Source of the DNA: Methanobacterium sp.
GTDB taxonomy: Archaea > Methanobacteriota > Methanobacteria > Methanobacteriales > Methanobacteriaceae
DNA length: 6,841 nucleotides
Direction: 5' to 3'
NCBI GenBank assembly: GCA_015661405.1
Contig: JACWMK010000083.1
Location: 1 to 6,841, forward strand
The first letter of the stretch is position 1, and each line of letters starts with the position of its first letter. The notes beneath the pieces are model-generated. The model was given only the letters and a program-made list of their open reading frames with translations, searched no databases and was not told the DNA's origin. The position numbers and the translations under genes are program-made. This document shows positions 1-4,497 of this stretch, piece by piece.

Positions 1-71
1 TTTCTAACAATATTTTTCAATTCATCAGCAGTAATCCATTTCCTAACTTTCAAAGAAGAACTTCTAGTCAT
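1..71 (-). CDS. 5' end of an ORF cut by the window edge, possibly an IS630-type transposase
   Basis: An ATG at 71 on the minus strand opens a frame of 23 codons that is still open at the left edge. The visible peptide begins MTRSSSLKVRKWITADEL and continues with Lys-Asn-Ile-Val-Arg. A short basic N-terminus followed by an 'I-T-x-x-E-L' helix start resembles the N-terminal helix-turn-helix of IS630-family transposases, many of which occur in Methanobacteriales. With only 23 residues this is a weak recognition and no catalytic DDE residue is visible. No Shine-Dalgarno-like sequence precedes the ATG. Inverted repeats lie just upstream at 92-120, which would fit an insertion sequence end but prove nothing. 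It could equally be a cellular gene of unknown function. Confidence 0.35.
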   Translation of the reverse strand, partial: MTRSSSLKVRKWITADELKNIVR

Positions 72-91
72 AAATAATGATTATAAACTTC

Positions 92-120
92 ATAGTTAAA
101 AAAGTTTCGTTTTTAACTAT
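92..120. repeat. Perfect 11-bp inverted repeat with 7-nt loop
   Basis: Bases 92-102 (atagttaaaaa) are the exact reverse complement of 110-120 (tttttaactat), around the loop agtttcg. The loop region takes part in a second inverted match: 101-109 (aaagtttcg) is complementary to 155-163 (cgaaacttt), so two alternative foldings are possible. A 12-bp palindrome (ttaacatgttaa) sits between them at 131-142. The cluster lies directly upstream of the minus-strand ORF that starts at 71. It could be an operator, an insertion sequence end or an RNA structure, and I cannot decide between these. Confidence 0.5.
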
Positions 121-160
121 AATTTAACAGTTAACATGTTAAAAAAATTTAATCCGAAAC

Positions 161-206
161 TTTGGGCTCTTTCGCATTATTAAGCCCAAATATTCCTTTT
201 TTTATT
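161..206 (+). terminator. Hairpin plus T-rich tail, terminator-like
   Basis: Bases 161-168 (tttgggct) pair perfectly with 183-190 (agcccaaa) over a 14-nt loop. They are followed on the plus strand by a T-rich stretch containing a run of seven T. The form is that of an intrinsic terminator, but no plus-strand gene is visible to the left. It may therefore be a boundary of the element starting at 71, or a chance fold in AT-rich DNA. Confidence 0.3.
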
Positions 207-438
207 TTATTTTAGAGATATTCTTTGTATTAACTTACTTATTATCCTGAAAATACTATTTTTAATTTTATTAAAAAATCTAATTTTTGCCAAGGTAGGT
301 ATGAATTGTAAAGAATTGGTATAAATTTGGTTTAAATTGGGAAAAACTATTTTTATTAAGTTTTTAATATAATAGGACATGGGAACTGATTCATTAATCT
401 ATAAAAAAGATTATTTGAGTTATAAAAATCTTCACTAA
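191..438. other. AT-rich intergenic stretch without a supported gene
   Basis: Very AT-rich, with stop codons in all frames and no ORF preceded by a ribosome binding site. I see no coding sequence. It separates the inverted-repeat cluster near 92-190 from the TATA box and hairpins beginning near 439. Confidence 0.6.
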
Positions 439-449
439 TTTATATATTT
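439..449 (+). promoter_or_regulatory. Candidate TATA box for the hairpin RNA at about 472-540
   Basis: The sequence ttatatattta matches the archaeal box A type. In archaea, transcription normally begins about 22-27 bases after the TATA centre. That would place the start near 470-474, exactly at the base of the long hairpin at 475-538. No ORF follows closely, so the product would be untranslated. AT-rich spacers produce many chance TATA-like strings, so this rests on the spacing coincidence. Confidence 0.35.
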
Positions 450-471
450 AATGTAACTAGATTCATTTAGT

Positions 472-540
472 TACGGGGGTACTTAGAAGATTTAATTTAA
501 AACATCCACCTCCATTTTTATCTAATCTAAGTACCCTCTT
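472..540 (+). ncRNA. Candidate small structured RNA with a 13-bp stem
   Basis: Bases 475-487 pair with 526-538: an 11-bp perfect core (gggtacttaga with tctaagtaccc) plus one G-U and one G-C pair at the base. The 38-nt loop carries acatccacctcca. A shorter perfect hairpin, gtaacta/tagttac (453-459 with 468-474), abuts it with no gap, so the two could stack or exclude each other. A TATA box at 439-449 is spaced to start transcription at the foot of the long stem. The stem is much richer in G and C than the surrounding DNA, and no ORF overlaps it. The loop motif CCACCTCC resembles the anti-Shine-Dalgarno end of 16S rRNA (CACCTCC), so it could in principle pair with ribosome binding sites. Expression is unproven, and it could instead be a DNA palindrome used for protein binding. 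Confidence 0.35.
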
Positions 541-682
541 AAATTTATTCTGATAAAACCAATTTTAATAAATGAATTACCTGAAATATGAACGTAATAA
601 TTTAGTAATAAAAAAGAATACTCTGAAAAATTTTAAAGAGGATTTAATATACTGCGAAAGGGTAAACGTGAAGGTGAAATAT
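541..682. other. AT-rich sequence downstream of the broken hydrolase gene
   Basis: This is where the missing C-terminal half of the epoxide hydrolase would lie on the minus strand. Its translation in the frame continuing from the truncation gives no recognisable alpha/beta-hydrolase sequence. The lost part has therefore been deleted or replaced, not merely shifted out of frame. Confidence 0.5.
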
Positions 683-1240
683 TCAAATTTTAAAATACTG
701 TGCCTTTAACTTGGATGTGTTAAAGAAAAATTCTTTGGTCATTAATTTAGCCCATAATTCGGCTGTCCAGCTGAGTGCACTTACACTGCTTTTAATGTTA
801 CGATCTGAGAATCCGAATCCGGGGAGGGATGGGATAATTACATCGAATGAGTCGTCTGCTTCACCTCCATGACTTTCCGGGTCGGTGAGTAATGGTATTA
901 ATTTACATATTTCGAAGAATGAACCGGGCCAACCATGTGTTATAATTATAGGAGTGGGATTGGGTCCTTTACCGTGTTCATGGATGAAGTGGATGTTATG
1001 GCCATCTATTTTTGTAAGGTAATGTGAGAATTGGTTTAGTTCGGCTTCTTTTCGGTGCCAATCATAATCTTTTTGCCAGTAATTAATTAATTCTTTCATG
1101 TAACTTAAATTTGCACCGTAATTCCAGTTACTATCTTCAACTTCATCAGGCCAACGAGTATTAGCTAGCCGATTTGATAGATCATCTAACTCCTTTTGAG
1201 TGATTTTTATTTTGAATGATTCCAGACTGATAATTTTCAC
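683..1240 (-). pseudogene. Truncated epoxide hydrolase (N-terminal half of an EHN alpha/beta-hydrolase)
   Basis: The 185-residue product matches the N-terminal part of microsomal-type epoxide hydrolases, which add water to epoxides to give diols. Residues about 8-110 are the epoxide hydrolase N-terminal domain, ending in THGWPGSF (101-108), the oxyanion-hole motif HGxP. PGFGFSD follows at 140-146. Intact members are about 380-400 residues. Here family-like sequence stops after WAKLMTKE (163-170), and 15 unrelated residues lead to a stop. The nucleophile motif (GGDWG type), the lid tyrosine(s) and the catalytic Asp/Glu-His pair are all missing, so it cannot be an active enzyme of this family. 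The frame opens with GTG at 1240. No in-frame ATG lies between it and the upstream stop, and only a weak GGA lies upstream. The family is mainly bacterial, so acquisition by transfer followed by decay is the likely history. The first half is intact, so the loss may be recent. Confidence 0.8.
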
Positions 1241-1444
1241 GTCCGTATTTTTTTTTAGAGAATACTCATGTGAATGATATTATTAATATTTTTTTGTAGT
1301 TTCACTAAATTATAATTTATTGTAAAATCTATCCATTTTTTTTATTGTGGGGGTTATTTCTCTGTTTATTTAGATAATGTTCCCGGAATATTCACTCTAA
1401 TCATTTTTAATCTGGGTTTGTTGAATTTAGTATATGAATAGTAA

Positions 1445-1458
1445 TATCCTCGCGGATA
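1445..1458. promoter_or_regulatory. Candidate operator: near-palindrome TATCC-TCGC-GGATA
   Basis: Twelve of 14 bases are palindromic, in a CG-rich islet inside very AT-rich DNA between two divergent genes. A related string, taatatctgcgcata, follows about 20 bases downstream, so the pattern AATATC..CGC..ATA occurs twice in direct orientation. This is what a two-site operator can look like. No regulator gene is visible in the window. Confidence 0.3.
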
Positions 1459-1524
1459 ATTCTAATATCTGCGCATAAAAAACGTTTTTAGAATTTTAAT
1501 GGAAAATTATTTATTTTACGATTA

Positions 1525-1539
1525 TTAGTTTAAAACTAA
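1525..1539. repeat. 15-bp interrupted palindrome (7-bp arms, 1-bp centre)
   Basis: The arms are ttagttt at 1525-1531 and aaactaa at 1533-1539, centred on a single A at 1532. It lies upstream of the small ORF at 1567 and the membrane protein gene at 1696, in a place suited to a regulator site. AT-rich arms make chance occurrence quite possible. Confidence 0.3.
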
Positions 1540-1566
1540 AGATTAAATAATAGAGATGTGAGGGTG

Positions 1567-1674
1567 ATGGCTTATAAGAACTGTCAATGGGCCTTTAGAG
1601 GAACATTAACAAATTGTATGCTTAAAGTAATAGTGTATATTGATGGTAATATAATATCAATGCAATTAAGGTAA
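1567..1674 (+). CDS. Putative 35-residue small ORF ahead of the membrane protein gene
   Basis: ATG at 1567 opens a 35-codon frame (peptide start MAYKNCQWAFRGTLTNC) ending at TAA 1672-1674, 21 bases before the GTG of the downstream gene. A purine-rich string, gagggtg, touches the ATG, so the ribosome-binding spacing is poor. The peptide has two Cys and two Trp/Phe aromatics but no motif, signal peptide or membrane segment that I recognise. It could be a leader peptide co-transcribed with the membrane protein, a gene remnant, or chance. I do not recognise it. Confidence 0.2.
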   Translation: MAYKNCQWAFRGTLTNCMLKVIVYIDGNIISMQLR

Positions 1675-1695
1675 GTTTTTAGAGAGGGTATTGTC

Positions 1696-2682
1696 GTGAA
1701 CTGGTCTATTTTTTTACCGGCTTTTTTGGCATCTCTTGTGGAATGGGTTGAAGCCTTGACCATCGTATTAGCTATCGGTGCATCAATTAATTGGAAGAGT
1801 AGTTTGTATGGTGCTGCTTCTGGTTTTGCCTTATTAGGTTTGCTTATTATTGTATTTGGCAGTGCTATTATCCTAGTTATTCCCATTAATATTCTTCGTA
1901 TCGTTATTGGAGTTATTTTAATACTTTTCGGTATTCAGTGGCTAGAAAAGGCGATTTTACGTTATACGGGGCTTAAGGCTAAGCATGATGAAAATTTGGT
2001 ATATGAGACGCGCAGGCGGGAGTTTGATGCTCTGGGGGAGGATCATTCCAAATTCAGTAAATTCGGTTTCCTGACTTCCTTCAAGAGCGTGTTTCTTGAG
2101 GGATTGGAGGTTGCGGTGATAGTCATTACTTTCGGTTTGACTGGTGATGCAAATCCATTCCAGGGGATTTATACCACAAGTCTAGCAGCTGTTATAGCAC
2201 TCTTAGTAGTGATAGTGTTAGGTATGGTGGTGCGTAAGCCGTTAACTAGTATCCCTGAGAATATGTTCAAGTTTCTGGTGGGCATCATGTTGGTGACTTT
2301 TGGAACATTCTGGAGCGGTGAGGGTTTAGGCATCCAGTGGCCTTTTTCTGATCTATTTCTCCTCGTGCTGATCATATTCTATCTGCTGCTGAGTCTGAGT
2401 CTGATTCGTTGGGTGAGTCGACGTAAACTGAATCCGAATATAAAGGAGTCAGACCCGCAAAAGTATCCGATTCCAATCCGCATTTTGTGGGAGGTTTTTG
2501 ACTTTTTCAGTGGGGATTGGACGGTCTTTTGGGGCATTATCATTACGTTAGCTACTGTGATTTTCCTCCAACGTTTCAGCACACTCCATAATACTCGGCT
2601 TCTTCTAGGCATCCTGCTTGTTGCGGGCATCACTGTAAGCTTGTGGGCTGCTATGGGAAGACGTTCACAATCTGTTGGATAA
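1696..2682 (+). CDS. Polytopic membrane protein with duplicated E-x-x-E halves (COG4280-like)
   Basis: The 328-residue integral membrane protein has about seven or eight hydrophobic segments. The start is GTG at 1696, supported by GAGGG at 1684-1688 with 7-base spacing. Two halves are visibly homologous. Half 1 (about 6-87) has LVEWVEALTIVLAIG at 14-28 and IP-x-N...G...L..FG..W at 62-82. Half 2 (about 124-212) has FLEGLEVAVIVITFG at 133-147 and the same IP-x-N...G...FG..W pattern at 186-206. The acidic pairs are Glu16/Glu19 and Glu135/Glu138. A polar loop (about 88-122), rich in charged residues, joins the halves, and a C-terminal pair of membrane segments follows. Duplicated three-helix halves with acidic motifs in the first helix recall cation transporters such as FTR1 iron permeases (REGLE) and GDT1/LysE-type carriers. 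A metal-ion transport role is my inference. The COG4280 assignment is from memory. CTG, CGC and CGG codons are more frequent than in neighbouring genes, suggesting transfer. Confidence 0.75.
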   Translation: MNWSIFLPAFLASLVEWVEALTIVLAIGASINWKSSLYGAASGFALLGLLIIVFGSAIILVIPINILRIVIGVILILFGIQWLEKAILRYTGLKAKHDENLVYETRRREFDALGEDHSKFSKFGFLTSFKSVFLEGLEVAVIVITFGLTGDANPFQGIYTTSLAAVIALLVVIVLGMVVRKPLTSIPENMFKFLVGIMLVTFGTFWSGEGLGIQWPFSDLFLLVLIIFYLLLSLSLIRWVSRRKLNPNIKESDPQKYPIPIRILWEVFDFFSGDWTVFWGIIITLATVIFLQRFSTLHNTRLLLGILLVAGITVSLWAAMGRRSQSVG

Positions 2683-2739
2683 TATGTTAGATAGTAGAAA
2701 ATTTGAGGAATTTTTAATTGCTTGGCTCTTTGAATAGTC

Positions 2740-2760
2740 ATTCCAAAATCAATTTTTTTG
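2740..2760 (+). terminator. Oligo-T terminator of the membrane protein gene
   Basis: A run of seven T at 2753-2759 lies about 70 bases after the stop codon. It fits the archaeal pattern of termination at T-tracts, and no strong hairpin is needed or seen. It lies in the spacer between convergent genes. Confidence 0.45.
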
Positions 2761-2787
2761 TATTAAAATTTGTGATAAATAATATGT

Positions 2788-2806
2788 ACAAAAAATTTAA
2801 AAAAAA
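2788..2806 (-). terminator. Oligo-T terminator of the DUF123 gene
   Basis: On the minus strand, six T follow the stop codon immediately (2806-2801), and a second run of six T lies just beyond. Two successive T-tracts are typical of archaeal gene ends. The site faces the convergent membrane protein gene. Confidence 0.45.
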
Positions 2807-3247
2807 TTATTTATATAAATTCACTTTTAAATCATATTTTTGCAGTGAATTAATACATGTTTTTCTAGAATCCGGATATTTTTCGAAATAGAGTAGATGG
2901 GAATTGCATTTACAGTCGGAGCATCCAAAATTAATTACTCCTGTACTAGTTTCAGCTATGGTGGCTGCTATTTTACATTCCCATTTAATGTCACTGATGG
3001 TATAGAGGACTTCTATGATTTCAGCATTTTCATTATTTAAAAGGTAATCAATGTGCCAGTGTATTTTTTTTTCTTTTTTGAGATGTCTTTGTATACGTGG
3101 TTTTAGGGAGTTGAGAGCGGAGCCAACGTATATGTAGTATCCTTTCGTAAAATTTTTTTCTCCTAATTTACCTATAGTTATCTTTGAATCGTGTTTTAAG
3201 TGGATTAGGAGGCAGTATGTGCCTTTTAATGTTTCTTTTTTGGGCAT
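2807..3247 (-). CDS. Stand-alone DUF123 protein of the GIY-YIG nuclease superfamily
   Basis: A 146-residue soluble protein. GTY at 9-11 and GYYIYVGSA at 36-44 form the GIY-YIG-like core. Arg51 and His55 follow in a basic helix, then HWHIDYLL at 63-70 and ECKIAATIAE at 90-99 with the acidic residue expected for metal binding. The C-terminus has FGCSDCKCNSHL at 107-118. Its Cys109, Cys112, Cys114 and His117 could bind a metal ion. DUF123 proteins occur in archaea and bacteria, alone or fused to endonuclease III-type DNA repair glycosylases, so a DNA-processing or repair role is likely, but the exact substrate is not known. The length is usual for a stand-alone member. ATG at 3247 is chosen because the conserved GTY follows directly. 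AAAGGA upstream (3266-3261) is a rather distant ribosome binding site, 13 bases away. The gene converges on the membrane protein gene and appears to be a single transcription unit. Confidence 0.85.
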   Translation of the reverse strand: MPKKETLKGTYCLLIHLKHDSKITIGKLGEKNFTKGYYIYVGSALNSLKPRIQRHLKKEKKIHWHIDYLLNNENAEIIEVLYTISDIKWECKIAATIAETSTGVINFGCSDCKCNSHLLYFEKYPDSRKTCINSLQKYDLKVNLYK

Positions 3248-3319
3248 TCTAGTTATTCCGTCCTTTAAATAAAAAAATTCATAAAACCTATTTTTTTTTA
3301 TTTTAAACTAAATGAATAC

Positions 3320-3328
3320 ATAAATAAT
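3320..3328 (-). promoter_or_regulatory. Candidate TATA box for the DUF123 gene
   Basis: On the minus strand the string TTATTTATG lies about 75 bases before the ATG at 3247 and would start transcription near 3297. The leader would then include the AAAGGA site. Other AT-rich strings nearby could serve as well. Confidence 0.25.
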
Positions 3329-3413
3329 AATTTAAAGGTCTGTAAAAGTTATTATTGTTCGAATGTGTTTTCCCGTATTTTGTGTCCAATTTTCCATTTG
3401 TCTTTGTAAATGG

Positions 3414-3557
3414 TTATTTATACCGTTGGGTGTTTTTCAATTTTCTTTTAAATCCACCTAGCAAGGGTTTATAGTAGTAATTATTCATTGCAGCTCTTTG
3501 TTCGTGATTACATTGTGGTTTTATGGTGTATTTGGTTGGGCCTCTGGAAGTCCGGGA
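3414..3557 (-). pseudogene. Possible gene remnant, 47-residue open frame without a good start
   Basis: Directly after a stop at 3560-3558 the minus strand stays open for 47 codons. It has a protein-like composition including RGPTKYTIKPQCNHEQRAAM, then three Tyr in a row and a basic tail ending KNTQRYK. The only ATG in frame is internal and leaves 24 residues. A 6-bp hairpin (ccattt/aaatgg, 3394-3399 with 3408-3413) abuts the stop codon. I do not recognise the family. The basic C-terminus would suit a nucleic-acid-binding protein end, but this is a guess. Confidence 0.2.
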
Positions 3558-3661
3558 CTATTTTCTTTCATTAATTTCTGTATATGAACATTATAAATAT
3601 TGTTCAGCTTTTATTTTCAGATTTCTGGTAAATTTAATTTTTTTTTATGATTTACATTAAA

Positions 3662-3829
3662 TTTCCATTTTACAGTTTTAATTTATGAAAATAGAAATAT
3701 ATGAACTGGATATATCATTATTTAAGATGATATTATGGATTCAAATGTATTTTCGGGTATGTTGAGCAATGCGTCATACGGGTAATGTATATAGTATAAA
3801 GAAGAGTTTAGTAAAAATTTTGAATTTCT
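3662..3829. repeat. Tandem repeat, copy 1 (168-bp period)
   Basis: The segment 3704-3793 matches 3872-3961 with no gap and 10 differences in 90 bases (about 89% identity). Weaker similarity extends to both sides, so the unit is about 168 bp and the copies are directly adjacent. Within the copy, tatatcatta (3711-3720) can pair with taatg-t-atata (3783-3793) through 10 pairs and one bulged base. Both arms are identical in the two copies, while nine of the ten differences lie between 3742 and 3773. No frame is convincingly coding in both copies. Confidence 0.75.
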
Positions 3830-3997
3830 CCATTTTTTTTTAGTTGTAATTTCTGAAAAATAGGATATTTTAACTGGATATATCATTATTTAAGATAATA
3901 TTATGGATTTAAATGTAATTTAGAGTACGCTAAACAATGTGTCATACGGGTAATGTATATAATATATAGGAGAGTTTGTAAAAAATTTGGATTTTTG
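3830..3997. repeat. Tandem repeat, copy 2 (168-bp period)
   Basis: Second copy of the unit starting at 3662. The matching arms are at 3879-3888 and 3951-3961, and the conserved tcatacgggtaatgtatat block is at 3942-3960. Relative to copy 1, eight of the ten core differences are transitions and two are transversions. Copy 1 also carries one extra base in ACTAAAC (minus strand) where copy 2 has ACAAAC. This copy overlaps the 3' end of the minus-strand frame at 3901-4146. Confidence 0.75.
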
Positions 3998-4146
3998 AAC
4001 TTGAAAAATTTTTTTGAAAACTTAATTGGGAGTCTAGATGTATGTTTAATTAAAAATAAAGGATTTATTTGTGGATGACCAGCTATTGCAGCTTTATGGT
4101 CTGACGGGCCTGTTTTACGCCAACCAAGCAGTGAAACCGATGACAT
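3901..4146 (-). CDS. Doubtful 81-residue ORF of unknown function, probably a gene remnant joined to a repeat
   Basis: ATG at 4146 opens an 81-codon frame. The first 28 residues, including SLLGWRKTGPSDHKAAIAGH, have balanced, protein-like composition and sit in a GC-richer islet. After about residue 35 the frame enters AT-rich sequence, and its last part lies in copy 2 of the tandem repeat. There the peptide TRMTHCLAYSKLHLNP has a counterpart in copy 1 (TRMTHCSTYPKIHLNP) ending at the same relative stop. Upstream of this, copy 1 is frame-shifted by one base. No clear ribosome binding site precedes the ATG. I do not recognise a family. It may be the start of a decayed gene running by chance into the repeat, or a small real gene. 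Confidence 0.25.
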   Translation of the reverse strand: MSSVSLLGWRKTGPSDHKAAIAGHPQINPLFLIKHTSRLPIKFSKKFFKFKNPNFLQTLLYIIYITRMTHCLAYSKLHLNP

Positions 4147-4371
4147 TATTTATAAAGGTTTTTTTTAGATTTAATTTTTTTTAAATGAAAGAGAAATTTT
4201 TTATGTGGATGAAAGATAGATCATTTGTTTAGAAAAAATATTTTTGGGAATAATTTAGGAAAAGTATTACTATTTAATGTCTAAAATTGAATAAAAAAAA
4301 TTTGAGAAATTGAGTGTTTTGAACCCGATAAACATTAAAATAACGTCCTTTATTCATTTTTGAGATCCCTT

Positions 4372-4393
4372 AAAGTACCCTTAACGGTACCTT
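4372..4393. repeat. Hairpin upstream of the DUF371 gene
   Basis: aaagtacc at 4372-4379 pairs with ggtacctt at 4386-4393 (seven of eight positions, one A-C mismatch) over the loop cttaac, and TTTTT follows at 4400-4404. It could end transcription entering from the left, or serve as a regulator site ahead of DUF371. The string aagtaccc is shared with the long hairpin at 526-536, which may be coincidence. Confidence 0.35.
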
Positions 4394-4497
4394 AGCAGAT
4401 TTTTATAATTTGAAAATATTATAATAAAAGTATTACTTATATGACATAATCAAAGGTTTTACAGTCCTATTAAAGATGGAATATGGTGAAAAATTTT

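Larger units (their letters stand above)
1241..1695. other. Divergent intergenic region between the hydrolase fragment and the membrane protein gene
   Basis: This 455-bp region separates two divergently oriented genes and should hold both promoters. It contains a near-palindrome at 1445-1458, an interrupted palindrome at 1525-1539, a small ORF at 1567-1674, and a short inverted repeat attgat/atcaat (1639-1644 with 1656-1661) just ahead of the membrane gene. TATA-like strings include ttatttattt near 1507-1516 and taatataata near 1647-1656. The latter would give a leader of only a few bases to about 20 bases before the GTG at 1696. Confidence 0.5.
3248..4497. other. 1.25-kb gene-poor region with repeats and gene remnants
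   Basis: No gene can be confidently called here. The region holds a 48-codon open frame without a good start (3414-3557, minus), a tandem 168-bp repeat (about 3662-3997), a protein-like frame of 81 codons (3901-4146, minus), a hairpin at 4372-4393 and the promoter region of the DUF371 gene. Islets of higher GC at about 3535-3560 and 4070-4145 stand out from the AT-rich background and look like remains of former genes. Overall it has the character of an accessory or decayed segment between core genes. Confidence 0.5.

Noticed and set aside
1584..1886. 100-residue minus-strand open frame
   Set aside because: Overlaps the 5' part of the membrane protein gene in antisense and has no recognisable domain.
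2169..2375. 68-residue minus-strand open frame
   Set aside because: It lies wholly inside the membrane protein gene on the opposite strand, has no motif, and is explained as a shadow of that gene.
2379..2741. 120-residue minus-strand open frame
   Set aside because: Antisense to the end of the membrane protein gene, basic and low in motif content. The sense frame has strong family-like features, so this is a shadow.
3736..3786. Plus-strand mini-ORF ATGGATTCAAATG... in repeat copy 1 (16 residues)
   Set aside because: In copy 2 the same frame has a stop after six codons, and most differences change amino acids, so there is no sign of coding selection.
3722..3886. 54-residue minus-strand frame (MIYPVKISYFSE...) running from copy 2 to copy 1 of the tandem repeat
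   Set aside because: The aligned positions in copy 2 hit a stop codon after ten residues, so the frame is not conserved between copies; composition is AT-driven.
3704..3961. Possible CRISPR array
   Set aside because: Only two long repeats with a 168-bp period, no short regularly spaced repeats with unique spacers, and no cas genes.
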